In this document: positions 1 to 10,900 of the stretch, one piece after another
Layout: each line of letters opens with the position of its first letter
Position numbering within the stretch: the first letter of the stretch is position 1
Source of the DNA: Devosia faecipullorum
GTDB taxonomy: Bacteria; Pseudomonadota; Alphaproteobacteria; Rhizobiales; Devosiaceae
NCBI RefSeq assembly: GCF_015158295.1
Contig: NZ_JACDXV010000001.1
Coordinates: 744,001-808,000, forward strand
Length of the DNA stretch: 64,000 nt
Direction: 5' to 3'
Program-made: the position numbers and the translations under genes
Notes under the pieces: generated by a model
Database searches by the model: none
What the model was told of the DNA's origin: nothing
Seen by the model: only the letters and a program-made list of their open reading frames with translations

Positions 1-166
1 GGACGGTGGCAAGATGGCGAAGGCGCAAGAAACGGCATTGTCCGATGCAGCCTCACGCACGACCGTTCGCTCCGAACCTGCGGGATCGGAGAGACCAAAG
101 ACCTTGGATGAAGCCGCCAAGGTCCAACGCGACTTCGACGAGACCGCCCATCTCTGGAAGAGCTGA
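1..166 (+). CDS. C-terminal end of a phage gene upstream of the tape measure gene (partial)
   Basis: An open frame enters from the left edge (codons start at base 2) and ends in TGA at 164-166, leaving 54 residues rich in Ala, Lys and Glu with no recognisable motif. The stop overlaps the ATG of the tape measure gene (TGATG), so the two are translationally coupled. In tailed phages this slot normally holds a tail assembly chaperone or a small tail protein; that assignment is by position only. Confidence 0.6.
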   Translation, partial: DGGKMAKAQETALSDAASRTTVRSEPAGSERPKTLDEAAKVQRDFDETAHLWKS

Positions 167-2934
167 TGGCCGTCAACATGTCCAAGACCCCGACGATCTC
201 CGCGCGCATGCGCGTGCGGGGCACGGAAGAGGTCAACAAGAGCTTCGATGACGTCAAGGCCAAAGGCGAACAGACCTTCGGTGCCCTCCGTCGTTCCGCT
301 CAGACCGTGGGCACGGCCGTCCAGCAGACGGCCGATGTTGCCGTCAACACCACCAAAATAGCTGTCAGCACCGCCACCACGGGCGTGTCCGTCATCAGCA
401 GCGTCCTATCCGGCCTCGCTGGCGCGGCGACCTTCGTCGTCAACGCCGTGCTCGGCATTGCCGGCGCCATCGCCAAGGGCGCGACGCTCGTTGCTGGTGC
501 CGCCGTTGGTGCCTATGTCGCTGCGCGGTCGTGGGTGACCTCGATCGCCGAGGGCAATGACGAGGTGGCGCGCCAGGCACAAGCCATCGGCATGTCCGTG
601 GAATCCTTGTCCCGCTGGCAGGCTGCCATCCGGATCGCTGGCGGCGACAGCAAGGCCGTCGTCAGCGCCTTCGAATCCGTCCGCAACAAGATGCTGGAAG
701 TGGCGAAGGGCACGCAGGGCGCCGACACCGCTTTCCGGCAGCTCGACATCCGCGTCCGCAACAGCAACGGATCCCTGAAAAACAGCGAGGAGCTGTTCGA
801 CGAGGCCATCGATCAGCTCGCCAAGATTTCGGACGAAGGCATCAGGTCCTCGGCGGCATACGACCTGTTCGGCAGCGCCGCCACCAGCCTGCTGCCGGTG
901 CTTCGCCGTGGCAGCGCTGGCCTGAAGGAGCTGCAGCGGGACGCGGAGCGGTATGGCACCGCGCTGACGACGGCGCAGGCAGCCGAGAACAATGCGCTAC
1001 TGGAGAAGAAGCGGCGCATGGACGAGGCGCTGCGCGGTGCCAGCAATCGCATCTCCGACGCCTTCCTGCCGATCTTCACCGCGTCGGCCACCTCGATCGC
1101 GAATTGGCTGGAGGCCAACGGCGGCGCCATCGAGACATGGGCCAACAAAGCGGCGATCACGCTCAGCACCTTCCTCGACGACGTGAAGTCGCTGTTCGGC
1201 GATCCGTCCGCGCGCGAGCTGACCCATACGTGGCTGGCCGACCTGCAGGGGCCGGCTCAGGTCATGAAGGGGCTTATCCTCGACATCATCGACAGCATGG
1301 CCGGCCGCGGCGTGTCCAGGACACCGTGGCTGTACGACTTCATTGACACGATCGGCGAGGCCTACAACGCCAGCAAGTCGCTGGTGTTCATGTGGTCTGA
1401 GATGATGGGCATCCTCGACGAGGACTTCGACCTCGCCCAAAATCTGCGCGACGCGACTGCCGCTTTGATGGGCTTCCAGCAGGGCCTTGCCGGCGGCGAT
1501 AGCGATGTCCTGTGGGCGTCCAACCTCGGCCAGACCGTTGCCTTGCTATCGGTTGGCGTCGGCGCTCTGGCCGGCACGGTCGCGGACAACAAAGAACAGA
1601 TCACCGCATTCGCCATCGACGTCAGCTCGGCATTCGCCGATCTCGCCGATGCGATCCGGGGCATCCTGAATGGTGGTGGCGTCGCCGAGGGCAACTCGTT
1701 CGCTTGGCTGGAGCCGGTCGTGGCTCAGGTCATCGCCCTGTTCGAGCAAGTCAAAGCCGTGGGCGTCGAAGTCTGGTCCGAGATCGTTCGCAACTGGGAC
1801 ACGCTGCAGGCGGTCGGTCAGGGCATCATCGACGTCATGGACGGCATCGCCAAGGCCCTCGGTCTCGGCGACTGGAAGACGCTCGGCATCATCCTCGTCA
1901 TCGCCCAGCTCACCGGCGCGCTGAAGCTGGTGTCGACGCTTGCGGTCTTGTTCGGTGGTTTGGCGACGGTCGTCAACAATGCGATCGGCATCATCGCCGG
2001 CCTGTGGCCAGTCATCGCCGCTGTGGGTGCGAAGGTCGGCGCCGTGCTCATGCCCATGATCGCCTCAGTAGCCGCCTTTCTCGGCATTCCAGTCGCGGTC
2101 GTCATCGGCATCGCCGCTGCCATCGCCGGCATCATCGCGCTGCTGGTGATCTTCCAGGGCGACATCGGGGCCGTTTTCCGCTTCATCTGGGACGTCATCC
2201 GCTGGCCGTTCGAGCGCCTGTGGGAGCTCAATCAGTGGGTCTGGGCGCGCATCGGCGACGCGGCGAAAGCAGCCGTCGATGGATTGAAAGTCCTATTCGC
2301 CCCGCTTGGCGGTTTCTTCGGCGCGATCTTCGACGGCATCGGCTCGATCTTCTCCGGCGCATGGGATCTGCTGTCGTCCGGGGCGCAGCGCGCTTGGGAT
2401 GGCATCACCGGCGTGTTCTCTGGATTCGGAGACTTTTTCCGCGGCCTCGTCGACCAGGTCACCGGCATGTTCACCGGGCTCTGGGACGGTCTGAAGAATG
2501 GTGCCGCTGGCGCGTGGGACGCCGTGAAAGGCTTCTTCGGCTTCGGTGGCGAGCCCGCTCCCGGCAATGGTGGCCCGAGCTATGACGTCGGTACTGCCCG
2601 CGTGCCGGGTGCCGATGGCCAGCCTATGCGCGCCACGATCCACGGCGGCGAGCGCATCCTGACCGTGGCAGAGAACAAGAAATGGGGCTCGCTGCTGGAC
2701 AGCCTAGCCAGCCTTACCACACTGCCAGTGAGCGAATTCGCCCTTGGTCCGACCGCGGTGCCGACCGGTGCTGGCGGTGGTGGTGGCTCTGGCTTGCAGC
2801 CCGTCAACGTGCAGGTCGGAGGCCGTACCTACAGCATGCAAGGACAGCCCCTCACCGTGCGGTCGTTCCAATCCGGTGTGCGTCGCCACGCCCGCATGAT
2901 GGCAATGCCGGCACCTCGCTGGAGGACCTCATGA
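166..2934 (+). CDS. phage tail length tape measure protein
   Basis: The 922-residue product would set tail length and may help DNA pass the inner membrane. It shows the usual tape-measure make-up: a charged N-terminus, an Ala/Val/Gly-rich hydrophobic block at about residues 75-120, a long helical middle, a second strongly hydrophobic stretch at about 570-665, and then Trp/Phe/Gly-rich repeats (motifs such as FDGIGSIFSGAWDLL) at about 700-800. It is the largest gene of a run of coupled + strand tail genes: it starts in the stop codon of the preceding gene, and the next gene starts in its own stop (ATGA at 2931). The start at 166 is preceded by GGAAGAG; an ATG four codons later is an alternative. 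The family call rests on length, composition and position, since tape measure proteins share little sequence. Confidence 0.85.
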   Translation: MAVNMSKTPTISARMRVRGTEEVNKSFDDVKAKGEQTFGALRRSAQTVGTAVQQTADVAVNTTKIAVSTATTGVSVISSVLSGLAGAATFVVNAVLGIAGAIAKGATLVAGAAVGAYVAARSWVTSIAEGNDEVARQAQAIGMSVESLSRWQAAIRIAGGDSKAVVSAFESVRNKMLEVAKGTQGADTAFRQLDIRVRNSNGSLKNSEELFDEAIDQLAKISDEGIRSSAAYDLFGSAATSLLPVLRRGSAGLKELQRDAERYGTALTTAQAAENNALLEKKRRMDEALRGASNRISDAFLPIFTASATSIANWLEANGGAIETWANKAAITLSTFLDDVKSLFGDPSARELTHTWLADLQGPAQVMKGLILDIIDSMAGRGVSRTPWLYDFIDTIGEAYNASKSLVFMWSEMMGILDEDFDLAQNLRDATAALMGFQQGLAGGDSDVLWASNLGQTVALLSVGVGALAGTVADNKEQITAFAIDVSSAFADLADAIRGILNGGGVAEGNSFAWLEPVVAQVIALFEQVKAVGVEVWSEIVRNWDTLQAVGQGIIDVMDGIAKALGLGDWKTLGIILVIAQLTGALKLVSTLAVLFGGLATVVNNAIGIIAGLWPVIAAVGAKVGAVLMPMIASVAAFLGIPVAVVIGIAAAIAGIIALLVIFQGDIGAVFRFIWDVIRWPFERLWELNQWVWARIGDAAKAAVDGLKVLFAPLGGFFGAIFDGIGSIFSGAWDLLSSGAQRAWDGITGVFSGFGDFFRGLVDQVTGMFTGLWDGLKNGAAGAWDAVKGFFGFGGEPAPGNGGPSYDVGTARVPGADGQPMRATIHGGERILTVAENKKWGSLLDSLASLTTLPVSEFALGPTAVPTGAGGGGGSGLQPVNVQVGGRTYSMQGQPLTVRSFQSGVRRHARMMAMPAPRWRTS

Positions 2935-3416
2935 AGGATTCGAACTTCACACTTCTGTCGATCGGACAGATGGCCGGCAGCCATCGCGGCATCCGGCAGG
3001 AGATCTCGCCGATCGCCAACGGTCGCATTCGGCGCAAGCTCAGCGGACGGGCGTATTCGACGGCCCGCGGACAGTTCAATGTTTTCAGGACAACGGTCTA
3101 TTTCGAGGACGTCTGGCCCCCTGCATTGGGTGGGCTATGGGTCGGGCAGCGCGTGACGATTGACTGCGCCGTAATGCTGCCCCAACCACAGCTCGTCGGC
3201 TCGGCACCCATCCGACCGGTCGTGCCGGGCACGTTGAAGTTCTACGACACCGACATGGACGAGGTCCTTGAGGGTGATCCTTCCGCAGCATGGTTCAACT
3301 ACTGCCCCCGGCTGGAGGTCCTCGTCGAGCCTTGGAATCTGCAGGAGGACGAATGGGGCGCGGTCAGCTCTGGCGACATCACCTTCATTGAAGTCGAGGT
3401 GCCAGGTGTGGTCTGA
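2931..3416 (+). CDS. phage tail protein of unknown function, 161 aa
   Basis: The gene overlaps the tape measure stop by four bases (ATGA) and is itself overlapped by the next gene. The product is mostly beta-type, with many alternating hydrophobic and polar residues, several Trp and Pro, and no signal peptide or membrane segment. No family is recognised. The place directly after the tape measure gene is where siphovirus distal tail or tail-tip adaptor proteins are usually encoded, so a role at the tail tip is plausible. A longer in-frame reading from 2682 was rejected because it runs inside the tape measure gene and the ATG at 2931 follows a GGAGG at 2921-2925. Confidence 0.75.
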   Translation: MKDSNFTLLSIGQMAGSHRGIRQEISPIANGRIRRKLSGRAYSTARGQFNVFRTTVYFEDVWPPALGGLWVGQRVTIDCAVMLPQPQLVGSAPIRPVVPGTLKFYDTDMDEVLEGDPSAAWFNYCPRLEVLVEPWNLQEDEWGAVSSGDITFIEVEVPGVV

Positions 3417-5280
3417 CCTCTTCATCGCCCTGGTGCCCGATGGCACCCCATTCGACCCCGTGGCCCATCGCCGCCGGGACCTCGACGTGGACGAGATCAC
3501 GGAAACGTCCACGGAAGCGTCCGGGCGCACGCTCTACACGATCGTCACGGATCGAGGCGATCCCGGCATCGCTATGCTCGCGGTGACGTCGTGGTGCCAT
3601 GTCAGCCGCGAGCTGGAGGACGGCACGCTCAAGCATCTGGCTCAGGGCTGGATCGATCCGCTGGTCATGCAGACGCAGGACGAGGACCTCGTCAGCCTGG
3701 ACATCGTGTGCTCGCCACGCGACTGGGAAGCCGCCGTCGCTGCGGTGTTGGCACCCTACAAGGTTTTGCCCGGTTTCGACCCTGTCCTCGTCGCCCCCGA
3801 CAAGCGCGACGATCCCGTCGAGATCTTGGACGGCTACAGCAAATCCGTGTTCTGCCATCCGTCGACCCACGCCATGTCCGTCGTCGACATCCACGGCGTC
3901 GGGCTGCCTGTCGTCGAGATCGCCGACCCCGACTTCCCCGGCCCCCAGCCCGAAGCCGCCACCCGCCCGATCAGCCGCGTCGATGTCAGCGTCCGCACGG
4001 AGTGGGTCGAGACCCGCAACGGCACGATCGTCTGCGGCGCCGAAGTCGAGGGCGAATTCGAGCTCGACAAGGCCAACACGCTGACGCCGGACGCCTTCGA
4101 AGCCTCCTTCCCCAAGGCGGGTTCGATCATAAACGGCGACAGCGGCTACACGATCGGACGGTCGGTGCTTATGCGCCGCGACGACCTCGATATTGGGATT
4201 TATCCCAACACAGTAGGCCCTGTCCGCGGCTCCAGCGGCGTCTACAATTACGTCACCGATCCCGACCTTCTCTCGCCAGAGGCGCAGGGCTTCGACCTCG
4301 AACGCGTCTGGTACGACCTCGAACTCGATATCGACTGGAAGGTCTCGCAGAAGCGCATCCAGATCGCCCGCTTCTCCATCGTCAACGGATCGCCCGCCGC
4401 CGCCGGGGGAAGGATTGAGGCGCTAGATCTTACCACCGATGACATCAGCCTCGACGACACCACCCCCGAGTGGACCGCCGACACCTACTACAATGTCGGT
4501 GCCATTCGCCGCGTCGGCACGCAGAACTGGCGCTGCACCGTTGCCCATATGGCCGGCACGACGTTCGGCGGCAGCCTCTACTACAGCCATGGCGGTGGCC
4601 TTGGATACGGGTCGCGCTGGGTCCGTGAGCCGGTCAATGGCTCGCCCCTCGGCAGCCTGAATGCCCAGAGCTATTTCCACCTGCCCCGCGGTCGGCAGAC
4701 GCTGGAAGCGGCAGCGCTGAAGGCGCGCGCCATGCTGGCCGACAGCATCCGCAACAGGCCCTTCACGTTCGACACCGAGGTCACCGACGAGCTGCTCGGG
4801 CTGACGACGGCGACGGTGGTGAAGGTCATGAGCGACAGCGGTTGGATCACCGGAAAGGTAACCAAGATCGAACGTGTCAGCTCGCCCGACGACGAGGTCC
4901 TGACCATCACGATCTCGCCCGCTGCGGGATCCGGCATCGCCGTCGCTGGCGCCGATCCGCTCAGCCAGACAGGCGAGGACTGGGACCGCATCTTCCTGGG
5001 CGATATCGACGACCAGCAGCCGGTCGAGCTGCCGATCCCCGGCGGCACCGTCCGCATCGACAACACCGCGACCGAGCAGCTGGCATACGTGCAGGCCAAT
5101 GATTTCAGCCCGGTTGATGGCCGCATCGATCCCGAAGCCAACGACCCCACCGAGCTGCTCAAGGACGTGCCCACGACGATGGTCCTGTCGCTGACGCAAC
5201 TCAGTGGCCGCGAGGCGCTGGAGCAGATCATCGACGTGCCTGTGGCCGCGCCATGGTCCGGCCCAGCGCAGCAGGAGTAG
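3406..5280 (+). CDS. probable tail-tip / hub protein, 624 aa
   Basis: This large beta-rich, Asp-rich protein has no transmembrane segment. The reading frame is open from 3268, but the upstream part lies inside the previous gene; the GTG at 3406, with GAGG a few bases before it and an 11-base overlap with the upstream stop, is the best start. Order in the cassette (tape measure, small tail protein, large beta protein, two more) is that of siphovirus tail tips, where the large protein after the distal tail protein is usually the hub or tail-associated lysin. No catalytic peptidase or lysozyme motif was seen, so only a structural role is proposed, by position. The C-terminal 100 residues are Asp/Pro rich and may form a linker or docking region. 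Confidence 0.65.
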   Translation: MWSDLFIALVPDGTPFDPVAHRRRDLDVDEITETSTEASGRTLYTIVTDRGDPGIAMLAVTSWCHVSRELEDGTLKHLAQGWIDPLVMQTQDEDLVSLDIVCSPRDWEAAVAAVLAPYKVLPGFDPVLVAPDKRDDPVEILDGYSKSVFCHPSTHAMSVVDIHGVGLPVVEIADPDFPGPQPEAATRPISRVDVSVRTEWVETRNGTIVCGAEVEGEFELDKANTLTPDAFEASFPKAGSIINGDSGYTIGRSVLMRRDDLDIGIYPNTVGPVRGSSGVYNYVTDPDLLSPEAQGFDLERVWYDLELDIDWKVSQKRIQIARFSIVNGSPAAAGGRIEALDLTTDDISLDDTTPEWTADTYYNVGAIRRVGTQNWRCTVAHMAGTTFGGSLYYSHGGGLGYGSRWVREPVNGSPLGSLNAQSYFHLPRGRQTLEAAALKARAMLADSIRNRPFTFDTEVTDELLGLTTATVVKVMSDSGWITGKVTKIERVSSPDDEVLTITISPAAGSGIAVAGADPLSQTGEDWDRIFLGDIDDQQPVELPIPGGTVRIDNTATEQLAYVQANDFSPVDGRIDPEANDPTELLKDVPTTMVLSLTQLSGREALEQIIDVPVAAPWSGPAQQE

Positions 5281-5284
5281 AGAT

Positions 5285-5914
5285 ATGTCCCTCGTCACCG
5301 ATCTGACCGGCGAGATCAGAGGCTCCAAAGCACCCGATCGCAGCAAGGGCCACACCGCGCCATCGACCGGTGCCAGCGGGCAGGCCCCCGCGGTCACGCC
5401 CCCTGCTCCCGTTGCCGCCCGCGGCAGCCAGGCGGATTTCCCCGTCGAGGGCGTCGGCGGCCCGGCTCGTCGCGATCAGGCCAATCATTTCGGCTGGAAG
5501 CTGCAGGCGGGCATGGAGATCCGCAGCTATGCGGAGACCGTGGCCGAGCGCGCCGTCGACAGTGGCGACATGCTCGAGCTCGATCCGGCCATAGCCACGA
5601 TCTACGACATCAATGCCGCCGGCTCGCTGATCCTGACCGTCAAGGACATCCCCGAATCCACGGTCGGCGGCGAGACTGCCAGCCGCGTGGTCAGCCTGCT
5701 GCTCTACATCAGGCGCGTCGCCGGCGGCACCATCGTCTGGCCAGCTGGGACGCGGTGGTCCCTCGAGGTCCGCGATCCGGACGGCGACGGCGACACCGCC
5801 GACAATCTGCTCGGCCCCGCCGACGCCGCTCGCCTCGACATCTTCGTGCTGCACCGCCTGCCCAGCCTCGGCTGGATGGGGGCGATCGCAGGCATAGACA
5901 TGAAGGTGCTCTGA
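5285..5914 (+). CDS. phage tail-region protein, 209 aa, unknown function
   Basis: The gene begins four bases after the stop of the hub-like gene, with AGGAG at 5272-5276 giving a good ribosome binding site. The N-terminal 60 residues are low complexity (Ser, Pro, Ala, Gly) and look disordered; residues 70-200 have regular beta-strand periodicity. It may be a minor tail or fibre-base protein, but no family is recognised. The stop overlaps the next start (TGATG). Confidence 0.7.
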   Translation: MSLVTDLTGEIRGSKAPDRSKGHTAPSTGASGQAPAVTPPAPVAARGSQADFPVEGVGGPARRDQANHFGWKLQAGMEIRSYAETVAERAVDSGDMLELDPAIATIYDINAAGSLILTVKDIPESTVGGETASRVVSLLLYIRRVAGGTIVWPAGTRWSLEVRDPDGDGDTADNLLGPADAARLDIFVLHRLPSLGWMGAIAGIDMKVL

Positions 5915-7320
5915 TGCTCGCCCGCCGCCTGATGATGGGCCGTCCTCGATTCCAGCGCGAGCCCGAGTTCGTGCCAGTGCTGTCGCATCTGGCCAGCACG
6001 AATTATTTGACGCCGCTGCCGCCCGAGCCGCCTATATGGGACGGATTCGTGGAGATCGCCCCGGATGGCGCGCCGCTTTTCGTCGGTCGGTCGGTACCGC
6101 AGCAATTCGTTCGCCTGCCTGCCGAAGCACCGCCGGGATCGCATGAGAACCGGACGATCACTCTGACCGATCAGAGCCTTGGTTCGTGCCTCTTCCGCTG
6201 CGAGCCAAGCGGCATCGATCCCACGCCGCTCGAGATCCTGCCCTATGGCGGCGGAAGCAACAAATTCAGGCATCTTGGGGCCTCGCCGGCGATGGAGCCC
6301 ATATTCTCCGGTTCGTCGACTCTCCGCGAGACGGGGCAGATGTACGTCTTGAATGGGCGCACTGGAGTGGAGGACCTGCTCGGGCCGGTGAACATCAGGA
6401 CGAACCCGGGGCGCTGGTCGCGATGGATCAACAACGGCGACCGACTCGTCTGCCTGCAGAGCATGGGCATGACGAACGACACGGAGACCACCGCGCCGGC
6501 CATCACATACGCCGGTCATGGATTGACCCGCCAGTCCAGCAGCGGGATGCTCCTCGTTGCCAACCGCGATTGGACAGGACCGGTCCGCTGCGTCATCAGC
6601 GCCCTCGACGACGTCGCCACCGACTATGCCGATCTGCGGCACGAATCCTTCGCCGAGGGCGATGTCGCGCTGACATGTTCCTGCAGCATGAATACGGGCC
6701 TGAGCGTCATCACCAACAACACCGCCCGCCGGCTAGGCCGGCATTACTCAATCGCCGACGTGGTGATAGTGGAAGTCCGGCGTACACCATTCGATGCCCC
6801 GATCAGCTCGGGCGGCTACAGCAACCTGCCCTGCACCCTGAAAATCCGAGCCACCCGCCGGAAGGGATTGCTGGTAGTGCAGCCGGACGGTGCCGTCGAA
6901 TTCCACGCCATGTGCCTGGAACGCTATGCCGCCGACATAGCCGCCTGGCGGCGGACCGTTGGCAGTAGCACAGGCTTCGTGCAGGCCGGTGGCGGGGCAT
7001 GGCCGATATTGCCGACCAATATTCCTCTCGCGCTCGTCGAGGACGGCACGATCCCCAGCGTCGCTCGCCCCCACGCGATGAGCGACCGGCTTGTCGAGTT
7101 GACCTCCAGCGAGATCCGCATGTGGGGCTTCGATGGCACCTATCTCGGCGCCAACGCCATTCCCACCGGCGTCAGCGTCAGCCGCCTGCAGAACACGGAT
7201 CTGTTCTGGAATCGGAACACGCGCTGGCGCACGCTCGATTTCGGGGCCACGTGGGCGCAATTCGACGACGGCCACCCCGACCTCTTCCCGGGGCCCTACA
7301 CGTCCGTGCAGCTCTACTGA
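5914..7320 (+). CDS. phage tail-region protein, 468 aa, possible receptor-binding or fibre protein
   Basis: This is the last + strand gene of the tail block, started by an ATG in the stop of the preceding gene. The product is beta-rich with many Thr, Asn, Gly and Arg residues and short motifs such as NNTARRLGRHY, and lacks membrane segments. Being the last tail gene it could be a receptor-binding or side-fibre protein, which is inference from position. Its 3' end overlaps by 7 bases the 3' end of a gene on the other strand. Confidence 0.65.
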   Translation: MLARRLMMGRPRFQREPEFVPVLSHLASTNYLTPLPPEPPIWDGFVEIAPDGAPLFVGRSVPQQFVRLPAEAPPGSHENRTITLTDQSLGSCLFRCEPSGIDPTPLEILPYGGGSNKFRHLGASPAMEPIFSGSSTLRETGQMYVLNGRTGVEDLLGPVNIRTNPGRWSRWINNGDRLVCLQSMGMTNDTETTAPAITYAGHGLTRQSSSGMLLVANRDWTGPVRCVISALDDVATDYADLRHESFAEGDVALTCSCSMNTGLSVITNNTARRLGRHYSIADVVIVEVRRTPFDAPISSGGYSNLPCTLKIRATRRKGLLVVQPDGAVEFHAMCLERYAADIAAWRRTVGSSTGFVQAGGGAWPILPTNIPLALVEDGTIPSVARPHAMSDRLVELTSSEIRMWGFDGTYLGANAIPTGVSVSRLQNTDLFWNRNTRWRTLDFGATWAQFDDGHPDLFPGPYTSVQLY

Positions 7321-7949
7321 TCCAGCATTTCTGCCTTTGAGGTGGCGATTGCCAAGGCCGTCGAAATCTCGACTGGCACGTGCGTGTTCGCCGAGACGAC
7401 GGCAGTGTCGTAGAAGTCGAACTTCGGCTGATACTCCAGCTCCGGCACGATCAGAGCGAGATACTGCAGCTGCTCGCCGGGCATGCGGCGAGCCAGGGCG
7501 ATGACGCCCTTGCCTTGCCGTAGCTTCGTCCACCACGTCCATCCCTCATCGAGGCTCTGCTGAATGTAGCCGCGGGGGATGTTGCCATGCTTGTCCACGA
7601 TGCCGTGCGGGCCGGGCATCAGGACGCCATATTCCGTTGTCGCATAGTCGCCGGCGCGCCTGACACCCCCGTCGATCTGGTATTTGAGGTATTGCGACTG
7701 CATCGACCGGACGAAGACCGTGAATTCGATGTCGTCCTGGCGCGTCCCCGACTTGTAGATACCGATGCCGCGCTTGGTGAAATCGACGGGCATGTCGATG
7801 TCGCGCTCGAGCTCGGCGGTCAGCTCCTGCCGCACTTTCTCCGCTGCTGCCTCCAGCCCCGCCGCGATCGCCGGGCGCACGGTCGTGTCGATGTACGCCG
7901 ATGCCTCGGCGGCGAACTGGCTGCTGTCGTAGTCTAGATCGATCCTCAT
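7314..7949 (-). CDS. phage virion-associated protein family, 211 aa
   Basis: The protein starts with an amphipathic helical region (AIAAGLEAAAEKVRQEL, about residues 25-45), followed by an FTKRGIGIYKSG and QYLKYQIDGGVRR block and then HGNIPRGYIQ. This combination recalls a small family found in phages and prophages near tail or morphogenesis genes; I recall it only loosely and no function is established. It lies on the strand opposite to the tail genes and meets them tail to tail with a 7-bp overlap. The start at 7949 is chosen because homology-like sequence begins there; an upstream ATG at 7973 would add eight residues. Confidence 0.65.
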   Translation of the reverse strand: MRIDLDYDSSQFAAEASAYIDTTVRPAIAAGLEAAAEKVRQELTAELERDIDMPVDFTKRGIGIYKSGTRQDDIEFTVFVRSMQSQYLKYQIDGGVRRAGDYATTEYGVLMPGPHGIVDKHGNIPRGYIQQSLDEGWTWWTKLRQGKGVIALARRMPGEQLQYLALIVPELEYQPKFDFYDTAVVSANTHVPVEISTALAIATSKAEMLDQ

Positions 7950-7990
7950 AGACGCAGCCTCGACCGCGGCCATGCATCCTTCAATGCCGA

Positions 7991-10900
7991 TCAGCCGGCC
8001 TCGGCACCCGGCAGGTAATCGCCCCTGCCCAACTTGATCTCGAATTCCGACCGCGGGATCTCGGCGTCCATCTCGCGATGCAACCGGGTGACCTCGGCTT
8101 CGAGGGCGGCTTGATCGTCTCGCGCCACGTCCCTCTTGTCGACTGGCTTCCGCTTCGCCGCCGGCGCCACCAGCCGTGCCGGCTTCTCGACGAGATCTTG
8201 GGGCAACTCGCCGTATCGCTCCGACAACGCTAGCCAAGCGTCGACGGGATCGCCATCGACCCAGCCCGCCAACACAAGCGCGCGACGTCGGCGTCCTGGT
8301 GCCGACGCCAGCTCATAGCCAGTGCTTGCGAACGCCGCTGCGAAGCGATCGCGGAATCGCTTGTCCTTCGGCAGGACCTCTTCGATCATCGCAGGCAGAT
8401 CCCTGCCCTGCAGAAGCTCTTGGGCGCCTGGCACCCTTGGCGTTACGTTGTCCGCGAGCACGCCGCCGCTGATGCGCGCCAGCTCGGCGACGGGGCTGAT
8501 CTTGATCATTGACTGCATCTCGACGAGTTCGTCCACGACAATGCCTTCGGGCAGGATCTTGCCCACGGCCAGCCAGACAGGCGGCGGCAGATCATCATCG
8601 ACACCGCGATAGACAGGCCGCAGACGGCCTACGAACTGCCTGATTTCTTCTTCGCGCCACGACTCCTCGAGCTCGGTCGCCCATGTCCTGTGGGTGGCCT
8701 TCAACCGGCCATCAGGCCAGCGCTCTTCCCTCTTCGGCATCTCTGGGACAAGGTGCTCGACGTCCTGACCAGACCGCATCTGGATGGTGCGCCAGCCTTG
8801 CTTGCGGAACAGGACTTTGCCTTCGGTCGTGATGCCGGTGCCAAGGATGTCGAACGGCTCTTCAGGCTCGTCGTCGTCGTAAGTGAGCGCAGCCCTATAT
8901 CCATCGACGATGCCAATCGGCTGCTCGGACCTGCCGATGCTGATGGCGGCGACGTGGTGCTTTGCGAAGTCGAGGCCGCGCAGGGCACCAAAATGGACGA
9001 CGTCGATGTTCGGTGGGGGCGTCCAACCACCACCGGTCAGGACTTCCCGGATGGCGATCGTGGTGCCGACAAGCACCCTGCCATGGCCATAGAGAACGGC
9101 CGTCGTCGTGATCAGGCGGCGGGCTTCGGAGATCGTCTGCGCGATGGCTTTGATCTCATCGGGCGTGGAATCGGGGCGTGGTACGAAGGACGAGTTCGAC
9201 CAGGTGCGCTCGATCATCGCCACGGTCCGGACGTGCAGGGGGGCTTCGACGGAGCGGATCACCGGCTGATAGCCATAGGTCTTGCTGATGATGCGCTCGT
9301 TCGCCGAGGCGTCGAGGAGGAGCATCGGAATTCCCGACCAGTTCGGGCCACGGCGCCATGATAGTCGAATGTGCGGTGTCCACTCGACCTTCTTGCCCTC
9401 GCCAGTCTCCTTGGTCTCCCAGTCCATCACGCACTGCCACCGCATATCGACCCTCCCCTTGGCCGTGCCTGCGCGGGTCCATTCGATCCGTGAGCGGACG
9501 GTCTTCCAGAACCGGATTTCGGAAAGGAGGTGGCTGCCGACCGGCTCTTCCGAAAGCGTGACCACCTGCTGCGCGGTCAGATCGGGCCGGACCTCGCGGT
9601 CAAGGGTGTGGCTGCGGTCGCAAACCGTAATGGCACTCATCAATAGCGTGTCGCACCGGTCGTGCTTCATCAGCTCCGCGGCCACGTCATGACCGTCGAT
9701 CAGCCATTTCGACGCAAGCGCGCAAAGCTCCTCTCGGTCCTGGACCATCGATTCAGCGATCTGTTCGTCGCTGGCACCGGGATTGAGCTTTCGATCGAGC
9801 TTGGTCACGTGCGGTTTCTGGCGAGGCATATTGAGCGTCGATAGGGGGAACCGGGTCTGCTGCAGCAGGCTGTATGTCGTCGACTCGTCGATCACGACGG
9901 CCCGTGGATTCTCCAGCTCCTTCGGCATCTGGTGAAGCGTCAGGTAGGCATGCGACACGATCACGATGTCAGCGGTCTTCAGCGCTTCGAATTGCTTGTA
10001 GTACTCGCACAGTCCCTGCTCACGGAAAGGGCAAAGGATCTTCATGGTCTTGAGCTTATCGCCCTCGCGCCATGCCATGCGCTGCTCGAGGTCCGTGGCT
10101 GGGCGCTGGAATTCGCCATCGTCGATCGCAGGCACTCTGGCCTCGCACAGTCCGGTGGCGCGAACGCCCTTGTCGGCCAGCGCGCGGAATTCGTCCTGCC
10201 GCTGGCAACCGCTGGCTTCACGGCCTTTGAAATGGACGATGCGGACACCGACCTTCGCGGCCTCGACAATGGCGCGGTCGATCTCCTTCTCCATAGCCGG
10301 CGTGATCATGCCCACGCGCTCGGCGGTGGCCAGCGCTTCACTGGCATTGGCGTGGGTGGGTGGCACGAACAGGATCGGACCATTCTCATGCGTCCGGGGG
10401 TTCTGCTGGCAGAAGGGGAACAGGCGACCGAGCACCGAAACCGTCTTGCCGGCACCGGTGGGCGCGCGCAGGACCCACGGCGCTTCGGGCGATTTCACTT
10501 CTTGCCGCAGGTACGGCAACACCGAGTCCGTGAGCCAATCGCCGATGTGACCACCGACCGCAGCGCTGACGGCATCGCCGGTGGCCTTCCGCTGCTGTTG
10601 GGTGTCGATCAGCTGCCGTGCCGCATAGTCGCGGAAGATCTCCTCGGCCTTCTTCTTGACGATGGTGGTCTTCGCCCGGGGCTGGATGTCGGAGAATGCC
10701 GCCACTGGGCACGTGTCGACCGGCAGCCAGTCCAAGCTGCCATCGGCCGGCCGCTCCGACCGAATGCGCTGGGGCGTGGGACGCCGGCCGTCCGATGCCA
10801 CAGACCACGGCACGGTGGCCTTGTGATAGCCATTGCCGCGGGCGAAGGAATCCAGCGACGCTTTCCACTTCTCGACCGCGCGCTTGAGCTTGGTGACGAC

